Notes: generated by a model from the letters alone, not told the origin. Positions 41,916 to 52,093 are shown, counted from the stretch's first letter. The stretch is DNA of 64,000 nt from UMGS1002 sp045586785 (GCA_045586785.1 JAZNBA010000043.1:30040-94039); one strand, 5' to 3'. A program made the numbers and translations.

Positions 41916-43292
41916 ATGGAAACAAAAGAACTCAAAGAAAAGCTTTTTTATTCAAAGAAAAACGTTTTTGAAAATGCATCTGATGACGCAGAAGCAGCAT
42001 ATGAATATGCAAAAAACTATGTGCATTTTCTCGATGCCGCCAAAACAGAACGTGAGTCTGTTATCGAAAGTATTAAAATTGCAGAGGCTGCCGGCTTTAA
42101 GTCCTATGAACTCGGCGAAAAAATCAACGTTGGCGACAAACTGTACTATAATAACCGCGGCAAAAATCTCTTTTTGTTCACAGTAGGCTCTGAGCCTCTT
42201 GAAAACGGCATCAGAATAGCCGCAGCGCATATTGACTCTCCCCGTCTAGACCTGAAGCAATGCCCTCTTTATGAGGAAAGCGGAATGGGATTCTTCAAAA
42301 CTCACTATTACGGCGGTGTTCGCAAGTATCAGTGGGTAGCTACTCCTCTCGCGCTTCACGGTGTTGTCGTAAAGGCAAACGGCGAAAGCATTGACATTGT
42401 CATAGGCGAAGATGACAACGATCCTATATTCTACATCAATGACCTTCTCCCACATCTTGGCGCAGAACAGTCCAGAAAGCCCTTGGGTGAAGCTATACCC
42501 GGCGAAAAGCTTAATATTTTGGCGGGAAGCCGTCCTTACGGAGAGGGATCCGATGCAATAAAGCTCAATATAATTCGCATACTCAATGAAAAATACGGCA
42601 TCACAGAAGAAGACTTTTTGACCGCAGAGCTGTCTGCAGTTCCCGCCGCTAAGGCTCGTGATGTAGGTCTTGACCGTTCGCTTATCGGCGCTTACGGTCA
42701 CGATGACAGGGTTTGCGCTTACCCGGCACTTACCGCAATAATCGATAACGCAGATTCCGTTCATACACTTATGTGTGTTCTGGCAGACAAAGAAGAAACC
42801 GGCAGCGAAGGTATCAGCGGCATGAAGTGTGACATTCTTGAAGACCTCATCAACGAGCTCAGCGCCGCACGTAACGCCAATCCCGCAGTAGTCCGCGCCA
42901 ACTCCAAGTGTCTTTCGGCCGATGTTGCTGCAGCATATGATCCTAACTTCCCCGAAGTATTTGAAAAGCGCAATTCCGCTCTCATCAACTGCGGTGTAGT
43001 GTTGTGCAAATATACCGGTTCTCGCGGCAAGGGTGGCACAAACGACGCATCCGCAGAATATATCGGATGGCTTCGTCAGATCATGGCTGAGCAGAATGTT
43101 ATATGGCAAACCGGTGAGCTGGGTAAAGTTGATGCAGGAGGCGGCGGAACGGTTGCTATGTACATCGCCAAGCACAACATCGAAACCGTTGACCTTGGAG
43201 TACCCGTAATTGCAATGCACGCTCCCTATGAAATAATTGCCAAGACCGACCTTTATGAAGCAGCACGCGCATTCGGCGCCTTCTTCAAATAA
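41916..43292 (+). CDS. M18-family aminopeptidase
   Basis: A 458-residue metallopeptidase. Zinc ligands are visible in AAHIDSPRLD, YGHDDRVCA, KEETGSEG and the late APYE. The FKTHYYGGVRKYQW and RGKGGTNDA segments fit the M18 (aspartyl aminopeptidase) family. It is cytosolic and dodecameric in known members, trimming acidic or hydrophobic N-termini. GGAG lies upstream of the ATG at 41916. Codons are GC-richer than in the flanking genes, suggesting high expression. Confidence 0.92.
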   Translation: METKELKEKLFYSKKNVFENASDDAEAAYEYAKNYVHFLDAAKTERESVIESIKIAEAAGFKSYELGEKINVGDKLYYNNRGKNLFLFTVGSEPLENGIRIAAAHIDSPRLDLKQCPLYEESGMGFFKTHYYGGVRKYQWVATPLALHGVVVKANGESIDIVIGEDDNDPIFYINDLLPHLGAEQSRKPLGEAIPGEKLNILAGSRPYGEGSDAIKLNIIRILNEKYGITEEDFLTAELSAVPAAKARDVGLDRSLIGAYGHDDRVCAYPALTAIIDNADSVHTLMCVLADKEETGSEGISGMKCDILEDLINELSAARNANPAVVRANSKCLSADVAAAYDPNFPEVFEKRNSALINCGVVLCKYTGSRGKGGTNDASAEYIGWLRQIMAEQNVIWQTGELGKVDAGGGGTVAMYIAKHNIETVDLGVPVIAMHAPYEIIAKTDLYEAARAFGAFFK

Positions 43293-43310
43293 TTTGTAAG
43301 TTTAAACATT

Positions 43311-44381
43311 ATGCTTGAAAAATTAAAAGCGGCAAACGAAAAGTACAGAAAAATAGAAGAAGCCCTTGCATCACCTGATGTTTATTCCGATATCGAACGT
43401 TATACAAGCCTTATGAAGGAGCACAAAGCTCTTACACCTATTATAACTAAATATCGAGAATATCTCGCCGCACAAGAAAATATGCATTCTGCACGTGAAA
43501 TATTGGATTCACGAGCAGATGCAGAACTCAAGGAGCTGGCGCAGGAAGAATTCGAGTTTTCGCGTACCGAATCGGAGCAGCTGTTCGAAGAACTCAAAGT
43601 ACTCTTGCTTCCTCGAGACCCCAATGACGACAAAAACGTCATAATTGAAATTCGCGCAGGAGCGGGCGGTGAGGAATCTGCCCTATTTGCTTATGTACTT
43701 TACAGAATGTATAATATGTATGCCGAGGCACAGCGTTTCAAGGTATCCCTGCTCAATGTAAATGAAACAGAGCTGGGCGGTTTTCGAGAAGTCACTTTTA
43801 TGATAGAAGGCGACGGCGCATACTCACGCTTCAAATTCGAGAGTGGCGTACACCGCGTTCAGCGCGTTCCCGAAACCGAATCTCAAGGACGTATACACAC
43901 TTCCACAACAACAGTTGCCGTATTACCGGAGGCTGAAGAAGTTGAGATCGAGATAAATCCTGCGGACATTATTATAGAGTCCTGTAAATCAAGCGGCGCC
44001 GGCGGTCAGCATATAAATAAAACAGAATCCGCCGTACGTTTGACACATAAACCCACGGGCATCGTTATCGAATGTCAAAACGAAAGAAGCCAATTCCAGA
44101 ACAAAGAAAAAGCACTCAAAATGTTGCGTGCTAAATTATACGAAATAAAGCAGACCGAGCAGGATGAGCTCATTGCATCTACCCGCAAGAGTCAGGTCGG
44201 AACCGGAGATAGAAGCGAAAAAATTCGCACCTACAATTATCCGCAAAGCCGTGTTACTGATCACCGCATAGGTTTATCGTTATATTCATTAGAGTCGTTT
44301 TTAAACGGCGATATAGGTGGAATGATAGATGCTCTGATAACTGCCGACACAGCAGAACGTCTCAAAAGTTCGGAGACTTAA
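43311..44381 (+). CDS. prfA: Peptide chain release factor 1
   Basis: A 356-residue class I release factor. The codon-recognition tripeptide PET lies in QRVPETESQGRIHTS, marking RF1 (UAA/UAG), and the GGQ loop is SSGAGGQHINKTES (about 228-241). The usual partner prmC is absent; a Sua5/YwlC gene follows directly. Confidence 0.97.
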   Translation: MLEKLKAANEKYRKIEEALASPDVYSDIERYTSLMKEHKALTPIITKYREYLAAQENMHSAREILDSRADAELKELAQEEFEFSRTESEQLFEELKVLLLPRDPNDDKNVIIEIRAGAGGEESALFAYVLYRMYNMYAEAQRFKVSLLNVNETELGGFREVTFMIEGDGAYSRFKFESGVHRVQRVPETESQGRIHTSTTTVAVLPEAEEVEIEINPADIIIESCKSSGAGGQHINKTESAVRLTHKPTGIVIECQNERSQFQNKEKALKMLRAKLYEIKQTEQDELIASTRKSQVGTGDRSEKIRTYNYPQSRVTDHRIGLSLYSLESFLNGDIGGMIDALITADTAERLKSSET

Positions 44382-45425
44382 ATGTTTATGAAAACCGAAA
44401 TCATTAAAATTGACAATTGTGAAAAAAACCTTGAAGGACTTGAGCGTGCCGCCCAAACCTTAAAACACGGCGGTCTTGTTGTTTTTCCGACCGAGACTGT
44501 ATACGGTCTCGGCGGAGATGCCACCGCGGCAGATGTGGCAAAAAAAATATACACCGCTAAAGGACGTCCGTCAAACAATCCGCTTATCATTCACATAGCA
44601 CGTCCCGAAGATGCGGAAAATTACGCTTACACAAGCGAATATTATTACCGCCTTGCTCAGGCATTTATGCCCGGCCCCCTCACGATCATACTCCCCAAAA
44701 AGAGCAGCATCCCGCCTGAAGTAACAGGGGGACTTGACACAGTAGCGGTAAGATGCCCATCACATCCAATTGCAAGGGCTTTGATAAATGCAGCACAAGT
44801 ACCGATAGCCGCCCCCTCGGCAAATATATCAGGACGTCCGTCACCTACATCCGCAGATTACTGTATAGCGGATCTTGACGGTAAAGTCGATATGATAATT
44901 GACGGGGGCGAATGTGACATTGGCTTGGAATCAACTATAATTATGTTGCGCCAAGGCACAGCAATACTTCTCCGCCCCGGAGCAATAACATACGATGCAT
45001 TATGCTGTGTTTGCGAAAACGTTGAAATTTCCGCAGCAGCACAAGGCACGCTGGCAGAAAATGAGCGACCGTTAGCCCCCGGAATGATGTACCGTCACTA
45101 TGCTCCGAGTGCAGCCTTTGTTTTACTTGACGGAGATGTAGACAAATTTATCCCCTATATAAAGCAACAACGGTCAGAAGGTGAACGCTGCGCTGCAATA
45201 TGCTCAAACAGCGAAGCGAAGGAGCTTGAATATAAAGATACTGTAATATATGGAGATCCCGATGATCTTATCACTCAGGCACATCGTCTGTTCTCTGCAT
45301 TGCGTGAAGCGGATGCGCTTGGATGCAATGTTATATATGCAAGAAAGCCTTCCACAAACGGTCTGGGACTCGCGTTATACAACAGAATGATACGCGCCGC
45401 TTCTCACACAATAAGAACAATTTAA
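44382..45425 (+). CDS. L-threonylcarbamoyladenylate synthase (Sua5/YwlC type)
   Basis: A 347-residue protein. The YrdC/TsaC domain has KHGGLVVFPTETVYGLGGDA and GRPSNNPLIIHI near the N-terminus, with PSANISGRPSPT later. A linker (LAPGMMYRHYAP) leads to the C-terminal Sua5 domain, so this is the two-domain form. It makes threonylcarbamoyl-AMP for t6A37 in tRNA. It begins right after the prfA stop, with GGAG inside prfA. Confidence 0.95.
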   Translation: MFMKTEIIKIDNCEKNLEGLERAAQTLKHGGLVVFPTETVYGLGGDATAADVAKKIYTAKGRPSNNPLIIHIARPEDAENYAYTSEYYYRLAQAFMPGPLTIILPKKSSIPPEVTGGLDTVAVRCPSHPIARALINAAQVPIAAPSANISGRPSPTSADYCIADLDGKVDMIIDGGECDIGLESTIIMLRQGTAILLRPGAITYDALCCVCENVEISAAAQGTLAENERPLAPGMMYRHYAPSAAFVLLDGDVDKFIPYIKQQRSEGERCAAICSNSEAKELEYKDTVIYGDPDDLITQAHRLFSALREADALGCNVIYARKPSTNGLGLALYNRMIRAASHTIRTI

Positions 45426-45449
45426 CTCGTAAATACAAAAGAGGTAAGA

Positions 45450-47696
45450 ATGGCAAAAAAACGCAAAAGCGCGGCGAAAAGCATTGCGGAAATAGTTCCC
45501 GCCCCTGCTCAGCCTCAGCTTATAACAGATACAATAGAAAAAAATTTCATGCCCTACGCCATGAGCGTAATAGTCTCCCGTGCCATCCCGGAGATAGACG
45601 GCTTGAAGCCGGCTCACAGAAAATTACTGTACACCATGTATAAAATGGGACTTCTCACCGGCACAAAAACCAAAAGCGCCAATGTAGTCGGACAAACCAT
45701 GAAGCTCAACCCTCACGGTGACGCATCTATATATGAAACCCTGGTTCGTCTTACCCGAGGAAACGAAACATTGCTTCATCCGCTTATCGATTCAAAGGGT
45801 TCATTCGGCAAACAATATTCGTCTGACATGAAATATGCAGCGTCACGTTATACCGAGTGCAAGCTGGATCCGTTCTGCGCGGAGATATTCCGAGGAATTG
45901 ACAAAAACGCCGTAGATTTTACAGACAACTATGACGGTACGCTTCAAGAGCCTGTCCTGCTTCCCACTACATTCCCCAATATACTTGTAATGCCAAACAC
46001 GGGAATTGCCGTAGGTATGGCGTCCAATATATGCTCGTTCAACCTTGCGGAAGTATGCGATGGCGCGATAGCCTTATTGAAAAATCCCAAAACCAAAGTA
46101 GACAAGCTTCTGGATATAATAAAAGCACCCGATTTCCCGGGTGGCGGTGCTATTATTTACGACAGAGAAAAAATGCGCGAAATATATGAAACGGGGCAAG
46201 GTTCCGTTCGTATACGCTCTCGTTATAACTACGACAAAGACGCAAACTGCATAGATATTCTTCAGATCCCCTACTCTACCAGCATTGAGCAAATAATGGA
46301 CAGGATCGCAGATCTGATAAAAGAAAACAAGCTTAAAGAGATTACAGACTTCCGCGATGAAATAGACCTTTCCGGCTTCAAGCTTACAATAGACCTTAGA
46401 AAAGGAACCGATCCTGACAAGCTGATGACAAAGTTGTTCAAGCTAACCACACTTGAAGACAGCTTCAAGTGCAACTTCAACGTTCTCATCGACTCAACTC
46501 CGCGTCAGATGGGTGTACTTGAAATTCTGAACGAGTGGATCAAATTCAGAATGACTTGCGTCACACGTGAGTTAACATATGACCTGGGTAAGAAAAAAGA
46601 CAAGCTTCATTTACTCCTCGGTCTTGCCAAAATACTGCTGGATATAGATAAAGCTATTCGCATTATACGTCAGACCGAAAAAGAAAGTGATGTTGTCCCT
46701 AACCTCATGACCGGCTTTGATATTGACGATATTCAAGCAGAATATATTGCAGAGATCAAATTGCGTCACCTCAACAGAGAGTATATTCTCAACCGTGTCA
46801 GCGAAATAGAGGGACTGCAGAAAGAAATTGCAGACCTTGAGGACTTGCTGGGTGATGAACTTAAAATCCGAGCTTACATTGCATCTCAGTTGGTTGAGAT
46901 CAAAAAGAAATACGGACGTCCCAGACGCTCTCAGCTTATCGGTGCCGACGATATCCAGGAGTATAAAGAAGAAGAACATGTAGAAAGCTTTACAGGCTCA
47001 ATAGTTCTTACCCGAGAGGGATATTTCAAGAAGATATCTCAGGTATCGTTACGAATGAGCGACAATCATATGCTCAAAGAAGGAGACAGCATATCTCAAA
47101 CCTTTGAGGTAGATAATACCGCTGAACTGGTGTTCTTTACAGATAAAGCTCAGGTATATCGCGCCAAGGTTTCTGATTTCGAACCCACTAAGGCTTCCGC
47201 CCTCGGCGATTTTATCCCCGCTAAGCTTGGAATGGACGCGGGAGAAAAGCCCATGTTCATGAATGTCCAGAACACCTACCCTGCAGGAGACAATATGGTC
47301 TTTATCTTTGAAAACGGCAAAGGCGTTAAAATACCTGTCACAGCTTATGAGACAAAAGGCAACCGCAGAAAGCTCACAGGAGCGTTCTCTGCAACATCTC
47401 CCGTGGTGGGCATATTCTATGAGCATAAAAATAAGCCCTTTGACATTCTCATTATATCCAGCGCAGACCGTGCCCTTGTTGTCAAATCATCGCATATAAC
47501 ACAAATGACAACGCGCACATCGGGAGGCACTACGCTGCTGTCTTTAAAGAAAGGACAAAAGGTCGTATCTGCCATAACGAACTTTGAAGAAAAATACAGC
47601 GATACCAAGGGATACCGCAAAATCAAATTTCCTTCTCCAGGCACACTGCTTGCGGAAAAAGACATAAATGTTCAACAACTGAAAATAGAAGAATGA
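45450..47696 (+). CDS. Type II topoisomerase subunit A (ParC/GyrA-like)
   Basis: A 748-residue protein. The winged-helix region has IPEIDGLKPAHRKLLY, the quinolone pocket reads NPHGDASIYET, and the catalytic Tyr is in AASRYTEC (about residue 134). A coiled-coil tower follows, then a C-terminal beta-pinwheel of reduced length without an obvious GyrA box. It breaks and rejoins DNA together with a GyrB/ParE partner, which is not in the window. The lack of a GyrA box favours a topoisomerase IV-like role. Confidence 0.88.
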   Translation: MAKKRKSAAKSIAEIVPAPAQPQLITDTIEKNFMPYAMSVIVSRAIPEIDGLKPAHRKLLYTMYKMGLLTGTKTKSANVVGQTMKLNPHGDASIYETLVRLTRGNETLLHPLIDSKGSFGKQYSSDMKYAASRYTECKLDPFCAEIFRGIDKNAVDFTDNYDGTLQEPVLLPTTFPNILVMPNTGIAVGMASNICSFNLAEVCDGAIALLKNPKTKVDKLLDIIKAPDFPGGGAIIYDREKMREIYETGQGSVRIRSRYNYDKDANCIDILQIPYSTSIEQIMDRIADLIKENKLKEITDFRDEIDLSGFKLTIDLRKGTDPDKLMTKLFKLTTLEDSFKCNFNVLIDSTPRQMGVLEILNEWIKFRMTCVTRELTYDLGKKKDKLHLLLGLAKILLDIDKAIRIIRQTEKESDVVPNLMTGFDIDDIQAEYIAEIKLRHLNREYILNRVSEIEGLQKEIADLEDLLGDELKIRAYIASQLVEIKKKYGRPRRSQLIGADDIQEYKEEEHVESFTGSIVLTREGYFKKISQVSLRMSDNHMLKEGDSISQTFEVDNTAELVFFTDKAQVYRAKVSDFEPTKASALGDFIPAKLGMDAGEKPMFMNVQNTYPAGDNMVFIFENGKGVKIPVTAYETKGNRRKLTGAFSATSPVVGIFYEHKNKPFDILIISSADRALVVKSSHITQMTTRTSGGTTLLSLKKGQKVVSAITNFEEKYSDTKGYRKIKFPSPGTLLAEKDINVQQLKIEE

Positions 47697-47719
47697 TTTA
47701 TCGAAAGGAACTCAATCAA

Positions 47720-47842
47720 ATGTCTGAGCGTCGTAAAAGAACCCCCAAAAGAGTTATCGCGATTCGCATAATATGCGGATTTCTTGCCCTTCTTATGATT
47801 GGCGGCGTTGCTTATTCTGCAATTTCATTTTTAATTTCTTAA
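47720..47842 (+). CDS. Small single-span membrane protein, 40 aa
   Basis: An ATG at 47720 with AAAGGAA nine bases upstream opens 40 codons. The first 16 residues are strongly basic (MSERRKRTPKRVIAIR) and the rest is one hydrophobic helix, so the N-terminus should face the cytoplasm. It fills the gap between the topoisomerase and deoC genes. The function is unknown. Confidence 0.65.
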   Translation: MSERRKRTPKRVIAIRIICGFLALLMIGGVAYSAISFLIS

Positions 47843-47857
47843 AAGGAGATAACAATA

Positions 47858-48523
47858 ATGACAAAGGCTGAACTTTTAAAAATGGTAGACCACACTCTAC
47901 TTGCCACAACCGCAACCGAAGCTGATATACGTACAGTATGCGATGATGGCATCAAGTATAACTGCGCGAGTATATGTATACCCGGAACACATATTAAATT
48001 TGCATCCGATTATGTAGACGGCAAAATAAAAGTTTGCGCAGTAGCAGGCTTCCCTCTTGGATACAGCACCACGGCTGTAAAATGCTTTGAAGCCGAGCAG
48101 GCTTTAAAAAACGGAGCTTCCGAGGTAGATATCGTCGCCAACATCTGCCGTATTAAAGAAGGAAGATTTGACGATGTACTTAACGATATCGCATCCGTTA
48201 AGCGTACAATGGGTGATCATATACTCAAGGTTATTATCGAAACCTGCCTTTTAACCGACGAGGAAAAAATACGCATGTGCCACATAGTAGCGGAAGCAGG
48301 AGCGGACTTTATCAAAACTTCCACGGGTTTTTCCACAGGTGGCGCTACACGGGAGGACATTGCATTATTTGCAAATAATGTTCCCGCGGGCTTGAAGATC
48401 AAAGCCGCAGGCGGTATCAGATCTTTTGAGGATGCGGAAGACTTTGTAAAGCTCGGCGCATCAAGACTTGGAACCAGTGCACTGGTCAAGCTTATTAAAA
48501 AAGAAGAACTCGGTTCATATTGA
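47858..48523 (+). CDS. deoC: Deoxyribose-phosphate aldolase
   Basis: A 221-residue TIM-barrel aldolase. It has MVDHTLLATTATEADI, VCAVAGFPLGYSTTAVK, EVDIVANI, the Schiff-base Lys in DFIKTSTGFSTGGAT, and KAAGGIRSFEDA. It splits deoxyribose 5-phosphate to glyceraldehyde 3-phosphate and acetaldehyde in nucleoside breakdown. AAAAGGAG precedes the ATG. It abuts the amidohydrolase gene. Confidence 0.96.
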   Translation: MTKAELLKMVDHTLLATTATEADIRTVCDDGIKYNCASICIPGTHIKFASDYVDGKIKVCAVAGFPLGYSTTAVKCFEAEQALKNGASEVDIVANICRIKEGRFDDVLNDIASVKRTMGDHILKVIIETCLLTDEEKIRMCHIVAEAGADFIKTSTGFSTGGATREDIALFANNVPAGLKIKAAGGIRSFEDAEDFVKLGASRLGTSALVKLIKKEELGSY

Positions 48524-48537
48524 TCAGATCGTATAAA

Positions 48538-49344
48538 ATGATAATAGATTTCCATACCCATTGCTTTCCGGATGCCTTGGCTCCGCGGGCATTGGAAGCT
48601 TTGAAGCATAACGCAGAGCAAACTCAAATGCAGGCATGCACAAACGGAACGGCTTCAGATACCGAGAGAAATCTTCGCGAAAACGGAATAGACCTTGGCG
48701 TTGTATGCAACATTGCAACTAATGTTCGTCAGCAAACCAAGGTCAATGATTTTGCTATCTCACTGTTGCACAGCAACAAAAAACTGATCCCTTTAGGTTC
48801 TATACATCCCGACAGCACGAACAAATATGAAGAGCTGAAACGTCTGCATGACAATGGTATAAAAGGCATCAAGGTGCATCCGGATTATGTCTCAATCGAG
48901 ATTACCGCCCCCGGATACAGTGAAATATTTTCTATTTGTGAGCAATTAGGATTGTTTGTCATAACTCATGCAGGATGGGACCCGGTGTCTCCCGATCACA
49001 TCCACGCGTCCCCTGAAGGAATATTGCAGGTAATAAATAATCATCCCAACTTGAAGTTGGTGGCGGCACATATGGGCGGCTATGCTTATTCCAAAGATGT
49101 CATTGATAATCTGGTCGGACGCGATATTTATTTCGACACTTCTCTGTCATCATATCGCTCAGATGAACGAGATAACTTATTAACCATATTAAAAGAACAC
49201 CGTCCCGATCGCCTCTTGTTTGCCACAGATACTCCGTGGTCTCTAACTCAACGCGAACTGGAGTTTATTTATTCGGCAAATCTGTCTGAAGAATTAACCG
49301 AAAAAATACTGTTTCACAATGCAAAAAATCTTTTAAATATGTAA
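48538..49344 (+). CDS. Amidohydrolase-family metal-dependent hydrolase
   Basis: A 268-residue TIM-barrel hydrolase. Metal ligands are visible in IDFHTHCFP, the carboxylate/His strands GIKVHPDY, ITHAGWD and AAHMGG, and the late LLFATDTPW. It belongs to the amidohydrolase-2 group (ACMSD/TIM-barrel decarboxylase-like); the substrate is unknown. The ATG at 48538 fits family starts; an in-frame TTG at 48520 overlaps the deoC stop. It ends at a strong terminator. Confidence 0.85.
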   Translation: MIIDFHTHCFPDALAPRALEALKHNAEQTQMQACTNGTASDTERNLRENGIDLGVVCNIATNVRQQTKVNDFAISLLHSNKKLIPLGSIHPDSTNKYEELKRLHDNGIKGIKVHPDYVSIEITAPGYSEIFSICEQLGLFVITHAGWDPVSPDHIHASPEGILQVINNHPNLKLVAAHMGGYAYSKDVIDNLVGRDIYFDTSLSSYRSDERDNLLTILKEHRPDRLLFATDTPWSLTQRELEFIYSANLSEELTEKILFHNAKNLLNM

Positions 49345-49377
49345 AAAAGTCTGCGTCATTTCGACGCAGACTTTTTT
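49343..49377. terminator. Bidirectional terminator
   Basis: A perfect 15-bp stem (49343-49357 with 49363-49377) has A-run and T-run ends. It lies between the convergent amidohydrolase gene (+) and the membrane-protein gene (-) and overlaps both stops. Confidence 0.9.
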
Positions 49378-50017
49378 AATAATATCTTTCAATATTCTTT
49401 GATATATACGCCATTGTACGACCTTGTATATATTTCTGATTATTGATTAAAAATCGCTTGAAATTATCAGCATTCACAGAATTGTTGTGATATCTTTGAA
49501 CAACTGATGCCATATCTTTATCTCCAGCCTCTTCAAGGCAACGAAAGATCACTGAAAAAACTCGATCATCGGATGTACCTATAAGCATCAAAACATTATC
49601 ATCCAAAGCCGATCGATAAAGCAGTCTGTAAACGATGACAGGACGCAATATTGCACCAATCCCAAAATTTCCGTTTTCAAGTCCTCGGCGCTGGATAAGA
49701 AAATCTATACCGCCCATCCGCTCAATAAAATTGTCCAATCTCGACGACACAGATTCATAATCAAGCTGCTCTATGGAAATATTACGGTTTGTTTTCTCGT
49801 CATAAAGAAAAAAGTTCGGAACATTATTTCGTGACAAAAGTATTACAAATATATATAACAACGCCAATATTATTAAAAGCGTCGAGCATATAAAAATAAG
49901 TATTTTAGTTAAGACCGAATCACTTAAAATTGCCGCAATTACACCAAAAATTGCAAGTATCAGCGCAACTGTCGCTACTACCCCTAAAATAACATTTTGT
50001 TTTTTCAAATTTGGCAC
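49376..50017 (-). CDS. Membrane protein of unknown function, two N-terminal TM helices
   Basis: A 213-residue protein. Two adjacent transmembrane helices (about residues 8-63) are followed by a soluble domain of 150 residues with IRLxxRRGLENGNFGIG-like and LRPVIVYRLLYRSA segments. I do not recognise it. The GTG at 50017 has GGAG seven bases upstream; another GTG six codons earlier is possible. It follows the GH78 gene by 24 bp. Confidence 0.7.
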   Translation of the reverse strand: MPNLKKQNVILGVVATVALILAIFGVIAAILSDSVLTKILIFICSTLLIILALLYIFVILLSRNNVPNFFLYDEKTNRNISIEQLDYESVSSRLDNFIERMGGIDFLIQRRGLENGNFGIGAILRPVIVYRLLYRSALDDNVLMLIGTSDDRVFSVIFRCLEEAGDKDMASVVQRYHNNSVNADNFKRFLINNQKYIQGRTMAYISKNIERYY

Positions 50018-50041
50018 ACTACATCTCCATTCCACTCGGTA

Positions 50042-52093
50042 TCACATATCAAGTAAATTGTAATAATATATAGGAAGAGCTGACCATCCGTGACATAAGC
50101 TTCCCGCTCCTCCAAAGTCTGCAGCTCCTTTAATAGTTTCCCAGAACGCAGTAGCTCCTGCCTCAAGCATAGCTCCGTAATCCCTGTCGATCTCGTCAAG
50201 TATAATACTTGAATAGTACGTCCTGTTTTCAGCCAACAGCGCGTCAAACCTAAATGAGTTCATGCTGAGCGTATTGGGAATTACATCAACATCCCCCGAT
50301 TCCCCGCCGTTTGCTGACAAAATTTTAAGTATATTTTTCTTATCAACGTTTTCGGCAGCACCGCAAAGCAAGCACAAAGAATTTGTAAGAACGCTGTACT
50401 TATCGCAATCCTGGCGGGTCATAAACAAACCCACGTGGTCGTTCCAAAAGTACTTCATAATAGCCACCGTCAGCATATCCGCTACGCTGGAATATTTTGA
50501 TGCATCTCTATCAAATCCCAAAATATTTGCAATTTTTGAAAATGCTCGCAAAGCAAGTACCAAAAACGCATTAAGCGGTGCCTCGTATCGCGGCTCTGAG
50601 CTTTTTCCAAGTGAGCCGCTCATGGTTTCCGACCACTCATAAAAATTCCAGTGATTCGGAAACGTCAGTATCAATCCACTGTCATCTATTCTACGTACAA
50701 ACACATTGATCAGATCCTCAAGCATATCGTAAAGCTCTGTAGCTAAAGATATATCGCCCGAATGACCTATATACTCCCACATCTGAACAAAGTACATGAG
50801 TGAAAACGCTGGTATCGGAAAATCCAATCCCGCAGGATAGCACAATGACAAAATTCCATCATCCCGAACACCCTTGGATATCAATAGCAACGACGCTCTC
50901 GCAAATTCGTATTCTTTAAAAGAATAGTAACCGCAAAGCATCTGATTGCGCGAGTCCATTGTGTACAACGCCTGCTCACGCCACGGGCAGTCCTCATAAT
51001 GCTCATGCATACATTGCACTAATGTGTTTACACAAACATCGTAAATACGACGCCGAAGCTCATTATCGGGGCGCCCCGTCAGTACTTTATTTACCGGATA
51101 CGTGGTCGGACGTATCCCCAGATATTTCAACTCCAATGACTCAACGGGCGCAAATATCTGAACATAGCGACAGCCAAAACGTTTGAACGAGCCTAAGAAT
51201 TTATTATCGCCTTCAGCCGCAATATACGTTGCCACAAACGCTCTTTTGCCGACGCTTGTGCGGCATCTGCCGTCTATAAGATGCTCGCCATATCCTATAT
51301 CAATACATGTAACGGACGGTACCCAAAGCTCCATATCCAAAAAGCCCGCAACTTCACTGCCAACATCAACGATAGCAAAAACGCCGTCATACCCATCGCG
51401 ACGAGTCAGAAACGAGTTGATTACATCATAATCAAGCAATTCCGCATCCCGCATTCTTATTTCGGAAGCAACATCTGAACTGTTATATTTATAAGAACCG
51501 CATCTGACTATATTGAACGGCGTGCGTTCGCCGAGTGTCAGCTTGCTTACAGGTCGTGGAACCAACTTGCGTGATCGACTGTTAAATTCAACGCTATCCA
51601 AAAAATCTTTGTCACGGCAAGCCAAATACTCATCACTTTTTGATGAATCATAGCAATATGTGAGCCCAAGCTGACTGGTTATAATTTTGCGTTGTCCCGA
51701 AACATAATCTAGCGACAAACGTGATAATGTGCTTTTATTCGAGCACGCAACAACATTATTGTCATTAAAAAGCTCAAATATCAAGCCGGCTTGCCCCTTA
51801 ACATACGTTTGGGAGTCTACACCGTAATACCATACTTTTATTACCATACGGTTATTACCCTGCTTTACATAATCACTCACATCAACGCTGTCGTATACCT
51901 TATAAAAAGGATAATCCGCATATTGACCGAAAGCTGCAAGCTCGCCATTTATATAAACGTTATAGTCGGAATCGGCAGAAATATTTAATTTCCATTTGCC
52001 GCCGTTGCCATCAAAATCGCAGACAAAATCCGCAAATTCATCCGCGCCTGCATTATCTCGGCTCCATATCCACCGAGCCTTCTCAAATGCCAT
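50042..52093 (-). CDS. GH78 alpha-L-rhamnosidase-like glycoside hydrolase
   Basis: A 683-residue protein without a signal peptide, so it is cytosolic. The first 300 residues are beta-rich (carbohydrate-binding and GH78 N-terminal type). The (alpha/alpha)6 catalytic barrel contains EHYEDCPWREQALYTMDSR, with the acidic residues of the family, and ends ATAFWETIKG ... SLCHGWSALP. It is shorter than typical multi-domain GH78 enzymes. It should release rhamnose or a related sugar from small imported glycosides. It starts one base after the folD stop. Confidence 0.85.
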   Translation of the reverse strand: MAFEKARWIWSRDNAGADEFADFVCDFDGNGGKWKLNISADSDYNVYINGELAAFGQYADYPFYKVYDSVDVSDYVKQGNNRMVIKVWYYGVDSQTYVKGQAGLIFELFNDNNVVACSNKSTLSRLSLDYVSGQRKIITSQLGLTYCYDSSKSDEYLACRDKDFLDSVEFNSRSRKLVPRPVSKLTLGERTPFNIVRCGSYKYNSSDVASEIRMRDAELLDYDVINSFLTRRDGYDGVFAIVDVGSEVAGFLDMELWVPSVTCIDIGYGEHLIDGRCRTSVGKRAFVATYIAAEGDNKFLGSFKRFGCRYVQIFAPVESLELKYLGIRPTTYPVNKVLTGRPDNELRRRIYDVCVNTLVQCMHEHYEDCPWREQALYTMDSRNQMLCGYYSFKEYEFARASLLLISKGVRDDGILSLCYPAGLDFPIPAFSLMYFVQMWEYIGHSGDISLATELYDMLEDLINVFVRRIDDSGLILTFPNHWNFYEWSETMSGSLGKSSEPRYEAPLNAFLVLALRAFSKIANILGFDRDASKYSSVADMLTVAIMKYFWNDHVGLFMTRQDCDKYSVLTNSLCLLCGAAENVDKKNILKILSANGGESGDVDVIPNTLSMNSFRFDALLAENRTYYSSIILDEIDRDYGAMLEAGATAFWETIKGAADFGGAGSLCHGWSALPIYYYNLLDM

